Counted from the first letter of the stretch, positions 1 to 10,358 are shown. The stretch is 64,000 nt of DNA from Pinisolibacter aquiterrae (GCF_019160155.1 NZ_JAFNIH010000014.1:1-64000), one strand, 5' to 3'. Numbers and translations: made by a program. Notes: generated by a model from the letters alone, not told the origin.

Positions 1-2
1 CC

Positions 3-194
3 GAGCTCTACATCGCCTGCGGCATTTCCGGGGCGATCCAGCATCTGGCGGGCATGAAGGACTCGAAGGTGATCGTGGCGATCAACAAGGACGAGGAGGC
101 GCCGATCTTCCAGGTCGCCGACTACGGCCTCGTCGCCGACATCTTCCAGGCCCTGCCCGAAATGGCCGAGGAACTCGCCAAGCGTGGCAAGTGA
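3..194 (+). CDS. etfA: Electron transfer flavoprotein alpha subunit, C-terminal fragment
   Basis: Only the last 63 codons are present; the start lies before the window. The fragment carries the C-terminal FAD-domain signature of EtfA ([13 protein letters not shown], then VIVAINKD and [10 protein letters not shown]) and ends on TGA. EtfA pairs with EtfB to pass electrons from acyl-CoA dehydrogenases and similar flavoenzymes to ETF-ubiquinone oxidoreductase. The next gene, hbd, is a beta-oxidation or polyhydroxybutyrate-type dehydrogenase, and etfB-etfA-hbd is a common order in Hyphomicrobiales, so a shared role in acyl-CoA metabolism is likely. Identity is secure although the protein is incomplete. 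Confidence 0.93.
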   Translation, partial: ELYIACGISGAIQHLAGMKDSKVIVAINKDEEAPIFQVADYGLVADIFQALPEMAEELAKRGK

Positions 195-266
195 GAGACG
201 GTCGCGGCGTCCGACGATGGGATGACGCCGGACGGCTTGCCCAACGTCACGCCGCACACGAATATG

Positions 267-304
267 CGCTCGCCCGTCTCGACGGGCGAGCGTGATCGTT
301 TCGG
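267..304 (+). terminator. Probable intrinsic terminator after etfA
   Basis: A perfect 12-bp inverted repeat (CGCTCGCCCGTC at 267-278 and its complement at 281-292) is separated by only two bases and followed by the modestly T-rich TGATCGTTTCG. It sits 73 bases after the etfA stop and well before hbd. The T tract is weak, so it may also act as an mRNA-stabilising hairpin. Confidence 0.5.
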
Positions 305-452
305 GGAGGTGGCCGCCGCCGGCTCCTCGAAGTCCCAGAGCAAGGGGTTTTGCTGCATTGCGAAAGGGACGGCATGGGCCTAGAGTGCGCCCGTGTCCCT
401 CGAGGACGAGCGCGGGCCTACCGCTCCGCGTCACCAGAAGACCGAGGCCGTC

Positions 453-1334
<882 letters not shown>

Positions 1335-1417
1335 GGCGGCGCGACCGTTCCTCTCTTCGACGCGTCCGGGTTCCGCTCGGGCGCGTCGTCCGTTCCGGAC
1401 CCCGCCACGGATCGATC

Positions 1418-2314
1418 ATGACCTCTCGTCCTCGCGCCACGCTCGTCGGCCTCACCGCGATCCTGATGTGGTCGGCGCTGAGCACGCTGGTGGCGGTCTC
1501 CGGCACGGTGCCGCCGTTCCTGCTCAATGCGCTGACCTTCGGGATCTCCGGCGTGGCGGCGACGATCGGGTTGGCGGTGACCGGGCGCCTCGGCGTGCTG
1601 CGCCAACCGTGGCGGGTGTGGCTGCTCGGGGTGGCGGGTCTCTTCGGCTATCACGCGCTCTATTTCGCGGCGTTGCGCTGGGCGCCGCCGGTCGAGGCGA
1701 GCCTCGTCAACTATCTCTGGCCGCTGCTGATCGTGGTGCTCTCCGGCCTGCTGCCGGGCGAGCGGCTGCGACCGCATCACCTGATCGGCGCCGGTCTCGG
1801 TCTCGCCGGGGCGGTGGCGGTGGTGACCAAGGGGCGGGCGATCGATCTCGATCCGGCCCATGTCGCGGGCTATCTCTGCGCCGCCGGGGCGGCCTTCACC
1901 TGGGCCGGCTATTCGGTCCTGTCGCGCCGGGTCGGCTCGGTGCCGACGGCGACGGTGGCCGGGTTCTGCCTCGCCACGGCGATCCTGTCGGGCGTCTGCC
2001 ACGCGGTCTTCGAGACCTCGGTGTGGCCGGTCGGGGCGGTGCAGTGGGGGGCCGTTGTGGCGCTGGCGGTGTTCCCGCTCGGCCTCGCCTTCTTCGTCTG
2101 GGACCACGGCGTCAAGCGCGGCGACATCCAGGTGCTGGGCGCGGCGAGCTATCTGGCGCCGCTGCTCTCGACGCTGCTGCTGATCCTCTCCGGTCACGGG
2201 CGTTTCGACGCATCGATCGGCTTCGCCGCCGGGGCGATCACGCTCGGGGCGATCGTCGCCTCCAAGGACATGCTGCTCCGGCGCAAGGCGCCCGCGTCAT
2301 CCGCCGAGGCGTGA
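1418..2314 (+). CDS. YddG-like drug/metabolite transporter (EamA family exporter)
   Basis: A 298-residue inner-membrane protein with about ten hydrophobic helices arranged as two EamA repeats. The opening RATLVGLTAILMWS, the VEASLVNYLWPLLIV stretch and the late GAASYLAPLLSTLLL segment resemble E. coli YddG, an aromatic amino-acid exporter. The ATG at 1418 directly precedes the first helix. Aromatic amino-acid genes lie about 5 kb away, which fits that substrate but does not prove it. The 3' end overlaps the convergent cupin gene by 18 bases. Confidence 0.8.
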   Translation: MTSRPRATLVGLTAILMWSALSTLVAVSGTVPPFLLNALTFGISGVAATIGLAVTGRLGVLRQPWRVWLLGVAGLFGYHALYFAALRWAPPVEASLVNYLWPLLIVVLSGLLPGERLRPHHLIGAGLGLAGAVAVVTKGRAIDLDPAHVAGYLCAAGAAFTWAGYSVLSRRVGSVPTATVAGFCLATAILSGVCHAVFETSVWPVGAVQWGAVVALAVFPLGLAFFVWDHGVKRGDIQVLGAASYLAPLLSTLLLILSGHGRFDASIGFAAGAITLGAIVASKDMLLRRKAPASSAEA

Positions 2315-2758
2315 CCCGCGCGGGCTCGGCGACCAGTTGGGCGGCGCCAGTTCGAAGCCGGAGAATTCGAAACCGGGCGCCACGGTGCATCCGACCAGGG
2401 TCCAGGCGCCGAGGCCGACGGCGGTCTGCCAAGCGCCGGCCGGGACGATCGCCTGCGGGCGGCGGCCGAGGCCGAGCTCGGCGCCGAGATGCACGCACCA
2501 CGCATCGTGACCGTTCTCGCAGACGGTGAGCGCCAGCGGGCTGCCGGCGTACCAGTGCCAGGTCTCGACGGCGTCGACGCGGTGCCAATGCGAATATTCG
2601 TCGGCGGCGAGCAGGAAATAGATCGCGGTCGAGCGGGCGCGGCCGTCGGGGCCGGGCGCGTCGCGGAAGGTCTCGCGAAAGTGGCCGCCCTCCGGATGGG
2701 GCTTCAGATCGAGCAGCCTGATCACGTCGGCGGCGCTGAGAGCGGTGAGGTCGGTCAT
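2297..2758 (-). CDS. Cupin domain protein (DUF985/Cupin_5)
   Basis: A 153-residue single-domain cupin. Recognisable blocks of the Cupin_5 family are the N-terminal LKPHPEGGHFRETF, AIYFLLAADEYSHWHRVDA, and a later PAGAWQTAVGLGAWTLVGC with VAPGFEF. Members are small beta-barrel proteins without an agreed reaction; some resemble sugar epimerases. It is 10 bases upstream of gloB on the same strand, so the two may be co-transcribed. Its 3' end overlaps the transporter gene. Confidence 0.85.
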   Translation of the reverse strand: MTDLTALSAADVIRLLDLKPHPEGGHFRETFRDAPGPDGRARSTAIYFLLAADEYSHWHRVDAVETWHWYAGSPLALTVCENGHDAWCVHLGAELGLGRRPQAIVPAGAWQTAVGLGAWTLVGCTVAPGFEFSGFELAPPNWSPSPRGSRLGG

Positions 2759-2768
2759 CTGGCGTCCC

Positions 2769-3527
2769 TCAGAAGCGATCCTTGCGGGCGCGGATCTCGG
2801 TGAAGACGTCGACGGCGGCGGCGCCCGCCATGTCGAGGCCGGCCTGGACGGCGGCGACGTCGGCGCGCAGGAAGGGGTTGGTCGCGCTCTCGCGGCCGAT
2901 GGTGGTGGGCAGCGTCGGCCGGCCCTCGAGACGCAGGTCGCGGACCTCGTCGAGGCGGGCGGCGAGATCGGGGTTTTCCGGCTCGATGGTGTGGGCGAAA
3001 CGGCCGTTCGCCTCGGTATACTCGTGGCCGCACCAGACCCGGGTCTCGGGGGGAAGCGCGCGCAGGCGCAGGAGGCTCTGCCACATCTGCGCGGGCGAGC
3101 CCTCGAACAGGCGGCCGCAGCCGAGCGAGAACAGGGTGTCGCCGACGAAGACGGAGCCCGCGATGTGATAGGCGACGTGGCCGAGGGTGTGGCCGGGGAC
3201 GGCGATCACCGTCACCGGCACCTCGCCGAGCCGAATCGTGTCGCCGTCGGTGACGGTCCGGTCGACCAGGGGCACGCGGTCGCGATCATGGGCGGAGGCG
3301 GTGACGCGCACGTCGAAACGGGCCTTCAGCGGTTTGATCGCCTCGACGTGGTCGTAGTGGTGATGGGTGACGAAGATCTCGTCGAGGCGCCAGCCGGTCT
3401 CCTCGAGGGCGTCGAGGATCGCCTCCTCGTCGGGGGCGTCGATCGCGGCGGTGGCGCCGCTCGCGGGATCGTGGACGAGCAGGCCGTAATTGTCGTCGCG
3501 GGCCGGGAACATGCGGATTTCGATCAT
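2769..3527 (-). CDS. gloB: Hydroxyacylglutathione hydrolase (glyoxalase II)
   Basis: A 252-residue metallo-beta-lactamase-fold enzyme that hydrolyses S-D-lactoylglutathione to D-lactate and glutathione, the second step of methylglyoxal detoxification. The binuclear metal motif HxHxDH is at residues 55-60 (within THHHYDH). Later ligands lie in VPGHTLGHVAY, VGDTLFSLGCGR and CGHEYT. The start at 3527 is set by the family N-terminus IEIRMFPARDDNYG; a longer reading frame upstream encodes only Arg-rich shadow sequence. A methyltransferase gene is transcribed divergently from the 139-base gap, an arrangement seen in relatives. Confidence 0.95.
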   Translation of the reverse strand: MIEIRMFPARDDNYGLLVHDPASGATAAIDAPDEEAILDALEETGWRLDEIFVTHHHYDHVEAIKPLKARFDVRVTASAHDRDRVPLVDRTVTDGDTIRLGEVPVTVIAVPGHTLGHVAYHIAGSVFVGDTLFSLGCGRLFEGSPAQMWQSLLRLRALPPETRVWCGHEYTEANGRFAHTIEPENPDLAARLDEVRDLRLEGRPTLPTTIGRESATNPFLRADVAAVQAGLDMAGAAAVDVFTEIRARKDRF

Positions 3528-3666
3528 GGTCTCGCTTCCATCCTGGTCTCGTCTCGCCGCGCCGTTCGGATCCCTCGACAGGCCGGTCGGCCTACGACTA
3601 ACATTCTCTCGTCGTCGAGGCGACCGGCGTCGCGATCGCCGCCTCGTTCTCAGACCGGAAGCGGAC

Positions 3667-4407
3667 ATGTATCTCGACGTCGTCGATCTCAGGAACTTCT
3701 ACGGCAGCGCGCTCGGCGCGCTGGTCCGCCGCTCGATCCGTGCCAAGCTCATGGAGATGTGGCCGCGGCTCGCGGGTGATCGTCTGCTCGGGCTCGGCTA
3801 TGCGACGCCGTTCATGCGGCCCTGGCTCGGTCAGGCGGAGCGGGTGATCGGCTTCATGCCGGGCCGTCAAGGGGTGGTCAACTGGCCGGGCGAGGGGCCG
3901 TCGGCGACGGCGCTGGTCGACGAGACCATGCTGCCGCTCGCCGATTCCTCGATCGACCGGATGCTGATGGTGCATGCCCTGGAGATGGCCGAGGATCCCG
4001 ACGACGTCCTGCGCGAGGCGTGGCGGGTGTTGGCGCCGGGCGGGCGCCTGATCGTGGTGGTGCCGAACCGCATCGGGCTCTGGGCGCGGCTCGAGACGAC
4101 GCCGTTCGGATACGGGCGTCCGTTCAGCCAGGGGCAGCTCGACACGGTGCTGCGCGACACGTTGTTCTCGCCGATCGACTGGCGCGGGGCGCTCTACATG
4201 CTGCCGTCGTCGCGCCCGACCATGCTACGCCTGTCGCGCCCGCTCGAGGCCTTCGGGCTCAAGGTGTGGCCGGGCTTCGCCGGCGTCCTGGTCGTCGAGG
4301 CGACCAAGCAGCTCTATCAGGGCATCCCGCAGCGGGTCGGCAACAAGATGCGACTGGCGCCGGTGTTCCGACCGGCGCTGGCGCGGCATACTCGCGACGA
4401 GGACTGA
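3667..4407 (+). CDS. SAM-dependent methyltransferase domain protein
   Basis: A 246-residue class I methyltransferase-like protein. The N-terminal VDLRNFYGSALG block is typical of the version found divergent from gloB in alphaproteobacteria. The fold core is visible in LLGLGYATPFM, then MLMVHALEMAEDPDDVLREAWRVLAPGGRLIVVVPNR. The usual glycine-rich E/DxGxGxG loop is only approximate (LGLGYAT), so SAM binding or activity could be weakened. The substrate is unknown. Confidence 0.8.
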   Translation: MYLDVVDLRNFYGSALGALVRRSIRAKLMEMWPRLAGDRLLGLGYATPFMRPWLGQAERVIGFMPGRQGVVNWPGEGPSATALVDETMLPLADSSIDRMLMVHALEMAEDPDDVLREAWRVLAPGGRLIVVVPNRIGLWARLETTPFGYGRPFSQGQLDTVLRDTLFSPIDWRGALYMLPSSRPTMLRLSRPLEAFGLKVWPGFAGVLVVEATKQLYQGIPQRVGNKMRLAPVFRPALARHTRDED

Positions 4408-4417
4408 CCCTCGGTTC

Positions 4418-5077
4418 TCAGCGCCGCCGTTTCTCCAGCACGAACACGCCCTGTTCGCCGAAGAGGTTCCAGAACCACCACGGCGCCTTGAACGACAGCT
4501 TGCGGCCGCGCGCGTCGAGGGCGAAGGCCTCGACGATGTCGGCGTCGATCTCCTTCACCAGTTCGACGAAGTCGCGGATGGTGCAGAAGTGGATGTTGGG
4601 CGTGTCGTACCAGGACCAGGGCAGATCCTCGGTGACCGGCATGCGGCCCCACAGCATGAACTGGAGGCGGATGCGCCAATGGCCGAAATTGGGGATCGAG
4701 ACGATCGCCCTTCGGCCGATGCGCAGCAGTTCCTCGAGGACGTCGCGGGGACGGTTGGTCGCCTGGAGAGTCTGCGACAGGATGACGAGATCGAACCCGG
4801 CGTCGGGATAGGTGGCGAGGTCGGTGTCGGCGTCGCCCTGGATCACCGAGAGACCGCGCGCGACGCCGGCGTTGACGCCCTTCTGCGACAGTTCGATGCC
4901 GCGTCCGTCGATGTGCTTGGCGGCCTCGAGCCATTCCAAGAGCGTACCGTCGCCGCAGCCGACGTCGAGGAGGCGGGCGCCCTCGGGCACGAGATCGCCG
5001 ACCACCGCGAGGTCGACGCGGGAGGCCGGGACGGTCGGGGTCTTGGAGAGGGTGGTCGGGTCGAGCATGGACGTCAC
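4418..5077 (-). CDS. metW: Methionine biosynthesis protein MetW
   Basis: A 219-residue SAM-methyltransferase-fold protein. Motif [16 protein letters not shown] and the family-specific [22 protein letters not shown] and FTIPNFGHW-like [13 protein letters not shown] identify MetW. MetW partners with MetX in methionine synthesis and is needed for full acyltransferase function in several proteobacteria. The start codon overlaps the metX stop (ATGA), so the two are translationally coupled. The ATG at 5077 is therefore preferred over the next internal Met. Confidence 0.95.
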   Translation of the reverse strand: MTSMLDPTTLSKTPTVPASRVDLAVVGDLVPEGARLLDVGCGDGTLLEWLEAAKHIDGRGIELSQKGVNAGVARGLSVIQGDADTDLATYPDAGFDLVILSQTLQATNRPRDVLEELLRIGRRAIVSIPNFGHWRIRLQFMLWGRMPVTEDLPWSWYDTPNIHFCTIRDFVELVKEIDADIVEAFALDARGRKLSFKAPWWFWNLFGEQGVFVLEKRRR

Positions 5078-6267
5078 CTCTCGAGACCGCGGGCGCGCGC
5101 GGCGGCGTCGATGAAGCCGGAGAGGATGGCGTGCATCTCCGGCTCGTCGAGCAGGAAGGCGTCGTGGCCGCGATCACTCTCTATCTCGGCGAAGGAGACC
5201 TTGGCGCCGGCGGCGGCGAGGGCGTGGACGATCACCCGGCTGTCGCGGGTCGGAAAGGCCCAGTCGGTGGTGAAGCTCATCACGCAGAACCGGGTTCGGG
5301 TGCCCTCGAAGGCCTTGGCGAGAATGCCGCCGTGATCGGCCGCGAGGTCGAAATAGTCCATCGCCCTGGAGACGTAGAGATAGGAATTGGCGTCGAAGCG
5401 ATCGACGAAGCTCGATCCCTGATGGCGCAGGTAGCTCTCGATCTGGAAATCGCCGTCGAAGCCGTAGCCGAGCGTGTCGCGGTTCTGGAGCCGGCGGCCG
5501 AACTTCTGATGCAACGACACCTCGGACATGTAGGTGATGTGCGCGGCCATGCGCGCCACCGCCAGACCCTTGCGGGGCTGGACGCCGTGATCGAGGTAGC
5601 GGCCCTCGCGCCAATCGGGATCGGCCATCACCGCCTGACGGCCGACCTCGTAGAAGGCGATGTTCTGGGCGGAATGGCTCGCGGCGGTGGCGATCGGCGC
5701 GGCGGCGAAGACGCGCGAGCCATAGGCCGAGGCCCATTGCAGCACCTGCATGCCGCCCATCGAGCCGCCGGCCACCAGGAAGAGATCGGGGATGCCGAGA
5801 TGGTCGATCAGCGCGGCTTGAGCGCGGACCATGTCGGCGATGGTGATCACCGGCAGATCGAGGCCCCAGGCCTTGCCGGTCTCGGGGTTGGTCGAGGCCG
5901 GGCCGGTGGTGCCCATGCAGCCGCCGAGGACGTTGGTGGCGATCACGAAGAAACGGTCGGTGTCGATCGGTTTGCCTGGTCCGACGACCAGCTCCCACCA
6001 GCCGGGCTTGCCGGTGAGCGGATTGGTCGAGGCGGCGTATTGGTCGCCGGTCAGGGCGTGGCACACCAGGACGGCGTTGGACTTCTCGGCATTGAGGGTG
6101 CCGTAGGTCTCGTAGGCGATCTGCCAGGGCGAAAGCGTGATGCCGCCGTCGAGGGTGAGCGGCACGTCCGGCCCGAAACGGGCGACGCGGCTCGACGGCT
6201 CGTCGGCCTGACGGCGGCGATGATCGGCGGAGGCCGCATCCCGGAGATTGGTTTCGGTCGGATCCAT
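5074..6267 (-). CDS. metX: Homoserine O-acyltransferase MetX
   Basis: A 397-residue alpha/beta-hydrolase enzyme that acylates the hydroxyl of L-homoserine using acetyl-CoA (or succinyl-CoA in some members), the committing step to methionine. The nucleophile elbow GGSMGG is at 167-172 with Ser169. The other catalytic residues are Asp335 in TTDWAFP and His368 in RGHDAF. Length and all conserved blocks are complete. metW follows with a 4-base overlap. Acyl specificity is not readable with certainty. Confidence 0.95.
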   Translation of the reverse strand: MDPTETNLRDAASADHRRRQADEPSSRVARFGPDVPLTLDGGITLSPWQIAYETYGTLNAEKSNAVLVCHALTGDQYAASTNPLTGKPGWWELVVGPGKPIDTDRFFVIATNVLGGCMGTTGPASTNPETGKAWGLDLPVITIADMVRAQAALIDHLGIPDLFLVAGGSMGGMQVLQWASAYGSRVFAAAPIATAASHSAQNIAFYEVGRQAVMADPDWREGRYLDHGVQPRKGLAVARMAAHITYMSEVSLHQKFGRRLQNRDTLGYGFDGDFQIESYLRHQGSSFVDRFDANSYLYVSRAMDYFDLAADHGGILAKAFEGTRTRFCVMSFTTDWAFPTRDSRVIVHALAAAGAKVSFAEIESDRGHDAFLLDEPEMHAILSGFIDAAARARGLER

Positions 6268-6404
6268 GGCTCGAACGGTTCTCGCGCGGTGGACGGACAG
6301 GGATGGGGAGGCGCGGCGGTCCTGTCAATGTTTTCTTTGATTTCGCACGGTTCCGCGCCTATGAAGACCGCTCGTTCCGGGCAATGGGAAGGACGGCTTC
6401 GGCC

Positions 6405-7280
6405 ATGACGGAGAGCATCGATCCGGCGGCGCGCCTCGCCGGGCTCAGACGCGAGATCGACGGGATCGACGAGGAGGTTCACCGCCTCCTGGTGGCGCGC
6501 TCGGCGATCATCGACGAACTGATCAAGGTCAAGGGCACGGCGGTGACCGGGGCGGCGTTCCGCCCGGCGCGCGAGGCCGACATGATGCGCCGTCTGGTGA
6601 TGCGCCATCGCGGCATTCTGCCGATCGTCACGGTCGAGCACATCTGGCGCGAGATCGTCTCCACCTTCACCTTTCTCCAGGCCCATTACGAGGTCTACAT
6701 GGACGGCGGCCGCGATCCCGTCGCCATGCGCGATCTCGCCCGGTTCTATTTCGGCTTCACCGTGCCGGCGCATCTCGAGAGCGGGCCGGAGGAGGTGATC
6801 GCGGCGGTGGCTCGGTCGGTGTCCGATCTCGGCATCGTCCAGACGGCGCAGCCGAGCTGGGTCGGTCCGTGGTGGCGGGCGCTCGGCGGCGACGGCCCGC
6901 GGATCATCGCGCGCCTTCCCTACATCGCCTTCGCCGGCCGGGTCGCCGATCTGCCGGCGCTCGTGGTCTCCAATCCGATCTCGGAAGCGGTCGGGCCGGA
7001 GGTGCTGGTCCACGCCTTCCTCGGCGTCGGCGACCGGGATCCGACCGACGCGCTGGAGGTCGAGGGCTTCGAACTGCTCGCCCGTCACGACGACGGTCCG
7101 CGCTGCGAATTCCTGGTGGCCTCGCCGGCCGAGACGGCGATCGAGGCGGTGGTCGCCGCCTTCGCCCGCGCCGGCGTCGAGGTGCGCGATCCGCGTGCCG
7201 TCGGCGGCTATCCGGAGCCGATCCGACATCCCGGGCCGAGCGCGGCCGGCATCGATTCCGCCGCCTCGGCGATCCGCTGA
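6405..7280 (+). CDS. Chorismate mutase (AroQ-type) with C-terminal PDT-like domain
   Basis: A 291-residue protein whose first 95 residues are an AroQ-class chorismate mutase ([20 protein letters not shown], later [13 protein letters not shown] and [14 protein letters not shown]). It converts chorismate to prephenate. The remaining 190 residues resemble a prephenate-dehydratase-like or periplasmic-binding fold, but I see no TRF catalytic motif, so dehydratase activity is not claimed. The ATG at 6405 is chosen because GGAAGGA lies 11 bases upstream; an in-frame ATG at 6384 is possible. It precedes hisC and tyrA, and the three form a prephenate-to-tyrosine unit. Confidence 0.85.
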   Translation: MTESIDPAARLAGLRREIDGIDEEVHRLLVARSAIIDELIKVKGTAVTGAAFRPAREADMMRRLVMRHRGILPIVTVEHIWREIVSTFTFLQAHYEVYMDGGRDPVAMRDLARFYFGFTVPAHLESGPEEVIAAVARSVSDLGIVQTAQPSWVGPWWRALGGDGPRIIARLPYIAFAGRVADLPALVVSNPISEAVGPEVLVHAFLGVGDRDPTDALEVEGFELLARHDDGPRCEFLVASPAETAIEAVVAAFARAGVEVRDPRAVGGYPEPIRHPGPSAAGIDSAASAIR

Positions 7281-7315
7281 ACCCTTCGTTTCCCCTCTCG
7301 ACGAGAGATTCTTCG

Positions 7316-8428
7316 ATGACCCAAGACACGTCCCGCCCGCAGCGCCCGACCCCGCGCGCCGGCGTCCTCGACATCGCGGCCTATGTTCCCGGCAAGTCCA
7401 AGGCGGCGGCCGGCGTCAAGCTGCACAAGCTTTCCTCCAACGAGACCCCGATCGGCGCCAGCCCGAAGGCGATCGAGGCGTTCCAGGCCGCGGCGGCGAC
7501 GCTCGAGTTCTATCCCGACGGCGCGGCGAGCGGTCTGCGCGAGGCGATCGGCAAGGCCTACGGTCTCGATCCCGCCCGCATCGTCTGTGGCAACGGCTCG
7601 GACGATCTCCTCCATCTCCTCGCCGAGGCCTATGTCGGCGAGGGTGACGAGGGGCTCTATCCCCAATACGGATTCCTGGTCTATCCGATCGCGATTCGGA
7701 CGGCGGGCGGCGTGCCGGTGGTGGCGCCGGAGAAGAACCGTGTGGTCGACGTCGACGCGTTGCTCGCGGCGGTGACGGAGAAGACGAAGATCGTCTTCCT
7801 CGCCAATCCCGGCAATCCGACCGGCTCCTACATTCCCTTCGACGAGGTCAAGCGGCTTCAGGCGGGGCTGCCGAAGTCGGTGTTGCTGGTGCTCGATTCG
7901 GCCTATGCCGAATATGTCCGGCGCAACGACTACGAGGCCGGGCTGGAGCTGGTCTCGACCTCGGACAACGTGGTGATGTGCCGGACCTTTTCGAAGATCC
8001 ACGGCCTCGCGGCGCTGCGCATCGGCTGGATGGTCGGCCCCGAGCACGTGGTCGACGCGATCAACCGGATCCGTGGTCCGTTCAACGTCAACGCTCCGGC
8101 GCTCGCCGCCGGTGTCGCGGCGATCGAGGACAAGGAGCACGCCGGGCTCGCCGCCGATCACAACGAGCTGTGGCTGCCCAAGGTGACGAAGGCGCTCGAG
8201 GCGCTCGGGCTCACGGTGGTGCCCTCGGTCACGAACTTCATCCTGATCGACTTCCCCGACGTCGACGGCAAACGCGCGCCGGACGCCGACGCGTTCCTCC
8301 AGTCGCGCGGCATCGTGGTGCGGCGGATGGAGGCCTATGGGCTTCCCAATTCGCTGCGCATGACCATCGGCAGCGCCGAGGCCAACGAGGCGACGATCGC
8401 CGCGTTGACGGACTTCCTGAAGGGTTGA
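7316..8428 (+). CDS. hisC: Histidinol-phosphate aminotransferase
   Basis: A 370-residue class I/II PLP aminotransferase. The PLP Lys is Lys227 in [14 protein letters not shown], with [10 protein letters not shown] at 162-170 and the N-terminal [10 protein letters not shown]. It transaminates imidazole-acetol phosphate in histidine synthesis. HisC homologues beside tyrA in Hyphomicrobiales may also act on aromatic keto acids, which the neighbourhood supports. The start is 36 bases after the chorismate mutase stop, and tyrA begins four bases after its stop, so the three are probably one operon. Confidence 0.93.
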   Translation: MTQDTSRPQRPTPRAGVLDIAAYVPGKSKAAAGVKLHKLSSNETPIGASPKAIEAFQAAAATLEFYPDGAASGLREAIGKAYGLDPARIVCGNGSDDLLHLLAEAYVGEGDEGLYPQYGFLVYPIAIRTAGGVPVVAPEKNRVVDVDALLAAVTEKTKIVFLANPGNPTGSYIPFDEVKRLQAGLPKSVLLVLDSAYAEYVRRNDYEAGLELVSTSDNVVMCRTFSKIHGLAALRIGWMVGPEHVVDAINRIRGPFNVNAPALAAGVAAIEDKEHAGLAADHNELWLPKVTKALEALGLTVVPSVTNFILIDFPDVDGKRAPDADAFLQSRGIVVRRMEAYGLPNSLRMTIGSAEANEATIAALTDFLKG

Positions 8429-8432
8429 GACC

Positions 8433-9377
8433 ATGACCGATGCCGTTCTCGAGCCGACGAAGCCGGTCTTTCGCCGGCTCACCTTGATCGGCATCGGCCT
8501 GATCGGATCCTCGATCGCGCGCGGTGCCCGCGCCAAGGGGCTGGCCGAGGAGATCGTGATCTCGACCCGCCGCGAGGAGACGCTCGAGCGCGCCTGCGCG
8601 CTCGGGCTCGGCGACCGCTATTGCCTCGATCCGGCCGAAGCGGTGGCGGGCGCCGACTGCGTCATCGTCTCGGTGCCGGTCGGCGCGTCGGGGGCGGTGG
8701 CGGCGGCGATCGCCGATCATCTGGCTCCGCACGCGATCGTCTCGGACGTCGGCTCGGTCAAGGCCGACGTCGTCCGGCAGATGGCGCCGCATCTGCCGGC
8801 CCATGCCCGTTTCGTCCCGGCCCATCCGGTCGCCGGCACCGAGCATTCGGGCCCCGACGCCGGCTTCGCCGAGCTGTTCGAGAACAAGTGGTGCATCGTC
8901 ACGCCGCCGGAGGGGGCGGAGACGGAAGCGGTCGAGACGCTCGTCGCCTTCTGGCGCGGGCTCGGATCGAAGGTCGAGACGATGTCGCCGGAGCACCACG
9001 ACATGGTGCTCGCCATCACCTCGCACATTCCGCATCTGATCGCCTACAACATCGTCGGCACCGCCGCCGATCTCGAGAAGGTCTCCGAATCGGAGGTGAT
9101 CAAGTTCTCGGCCGGCGGTTTCCGCGACTTCACCCGCATCGCGGCCTCGGATCCGACCATGTGGCGCGACGTCTTCCTGCACAATCGCGAGGCGGTGCTG
9201 GAGATGCTCGGGCGCTTCATCGAGGATCTCTTCGTGTTGCAGCGGGCGGTGCGCTTCGGCGACGGTGAGAAGCTCTTCGAGCACTTCACCCGGACGCGGG
9301 CGATCCGCCGCGGCATTCTCGATCTCGGCCAGGACACGACGGCGCCGGACTTCGGACGCGTGCCGAAGAAGGACTGA
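8433..9377 (+). CDS. tyrA: Prephenate/arogenate dehydrogenase
   Basis: A 314-residue NAD(P)-dependent cyclohexadienyl dehydrogenase forming 4-hydroxyphenylpyruvate or tyrosine. It has the Rossmann motif GIGLIG at 20-25, the conserved PAHPVAGTEHSGP block with catalytic His, and SHIPHLIAYNIV in the helical dimerisation domain. There is no ACT domain, so feedback control by tyrosine, if any, acts at the active site. Four bases separate it from hisC. Prephenate or arogenate preference cannot be told from sequence alone. Confidence 0.94.
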   Translation: MTDAVLEPTKPVFRRLTLIGIGLIGSSIARGARAKGLAEEIVISTRREETLERACALGLGDRYCLDPAEAVAGADCVIVSVPVGASGAVAAAIADHLAPHAIVSDVGSVKADVVRQMAPHLPAHARFVPAHPVAGTEHSGPDAGFAELFENKWCIVTPPEGAETEAVETLVAFWRGLGSKVETMSPEHHDMVLAITSHIPHLIAYNIVGTAADLEKVSESEVIKFSAGGFRDFTRIAASDPTMWRDVFLHNREAVLEMLGRFIEDLFVLQRAVRFGDGEKLFEHFTRTRAIRRGILDLGQDTTAPDFGRVPKKD

Positions 9378-9452
9378 GCGTCCTCGCGTGAAATGTCGTC
9401 GCGGTGAGGGGCGATCGCGCGGGTCACGCGCACGAACCCCGTGGACCAGCGT

Positions 9453-9476
9453 CTCCTAATATGTAAACCTCCTAAT
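9453..9476 (+). repeat. Direct repeat CTCCTAAT upstream of the DsrC-like gene
   Basis: Two copies of CTCCTAAT (9453-9460 and 9469-9476) are 16 bases apart in an unusually A+T-rich patch of the 193-base gap between tyrA and the DsrC-family gene. The spacing is about one and a half helical turns. It may be an operator or part of the promoter. This is a pattern observation only. Confidence 0.3.
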
Positions 9477-9570
9477 GTTCTCGACGTGGATCGCGCGATC
9501 CGCGCCGAGGGCCGCCGAACGACCCGCACGAGACGGGGCGCGGCGGCCGACAAGGATTGGGAGAGACGCC

Positions 9571-9912
9571 ATGGCCTATGATTTCGACGGAAAGACCTAC
9601 GAGACCACCGCTTCCGGCTATCTGGTCGACCAGAGCGAGTGGAGCCCGGACCTCGCCGCGCACATCGCCGCCCACGAGGCGATCCCGGAACTGACACCGC
9701 GTCATTGGGACGTGATGAATTATCTGCGCGAGGAATATTTCGACAACGGCGAGCATCAGCCCAATACCCGCACGATCATGAAGGCGATGAGCGAGAAATG
9801 GGGCGAGAAGGTCGAGCAGCGCGCGCTCTACGACCTGTTCCCGCTCGATCCCTCCAAGCAGGCGGGCCGCATCGCCGGGCTGCCGGAAAGCCGGCGCAAG
9901 GGCGGTTACTGA
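9571..9912 (+). CDS. DsrC/TusE-family protein lacking all cysteines
   Basis: A 113-residue protein with the DsrC/TusE fold signature (GYLVDQSEWSPDLA, ELTPRHWDVMNYLREEYFD, then KQAGRIAGLP). In sulfur-relay members, the strictly conserved penultimate Cys and, in true DsrC, a second Cys ten residues earlier form the reactive arm. Here the equivalent places read KQAG (Gly99) and terminal GGY, and there is no cysteine anywhere. It therefore cannot carry persulfide as TusE or DsrC do. It resembles the cysteine-free branch proposed to be regulatory (RspA). The ATG at 9571 follows GGGAGAGACGCC. Confidence 0.88.
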   Translation: MAYDFDGKTYETTASGYLVDQSEWSPDLAAHIAAHEAIPELTPRHWDVMNYLREEYFDNGEHQPNTRTIMKAMSEKWGEKVEQRALYDLFPLDPSKQAGRIAGLPESRRKGGY

Positions 9913-9937
9913 GGCCCGACACGGGCGATCGGGACCG

Positions 9938-10252
9938 TCAGAAGCGGGTGCCGAACTTCTTGCGTGCCTCGCCGGCGGCCCAGCCGGCGCGGGCCTTCTC
10001 GTCGGGCAGCCGCCCATGGGCGGCGCACCACAGCAGGAAGGAGGGAAGGTCGAAGCGGATGCGCACGACCTTGTCGCCCTTGGCCGCGACCTCGCGTTCG
10101 ATCTTGCGGGCGGCGGCGAGCCACTCGTCGAAACTGTCGAACAGGATCTCCGGGTCGGACATCACCGAACGGTCGTGATCGTAGGTCTCGCGGCGGAACC
10201 AACAGAAACCGAGGATGCGCTTCTTGGAGGCGTCGGTCGGGGGCTGGGTCAT
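9938..10252 (-). CDS. Conserved hypothetical protein, 104 aa
   Basis: A small basic cytosolic protein without signal peptide or membrane segment. It contains ILGFCWFRRETYDHDRSVM, a middle acidic helix (LFDSFDEWLAAARKIEREV) and a C-terminal GWAAGEARKKFGTRF. I do not recognise a named family, although the sequence is ordered and codon use matches the chromosome. The start is the ATG at 10252. It converges on the DsrC-like gene with a 25-base gap and lies downstream of the phosphomutase gene on the same strand. Confidence 0.7.
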   Translation of the reverse strand: MTQPPTDASKKRILGFCWFRRETYDHDRSVMSDPEILFDSFDEWLAAARKIEREVAAKGDKVVRIRFDLPSFLLWCAAHGRLPDEKARAGWAAGEARKKFGTRF

Positions 10253-10358
10253 CGGTGCGTCCGGTTCGGCTCGGGAGAGGGCGTTCGGTCTGGTTACCTC
10301 TCGAGAGCCGACAAAGCAACGCCCCCGGGCGGCGAGCCGCGCGAGGGCGTAGTGTCGC

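Noticed and set aside
6405-7280. Bifunctional chorismate mutase-prephenate dehydratase (PheA)
   Set aside because: The C-terminal domain lacks the TRF catalytic motif and an ACT domain, so only the mutase part is supported.
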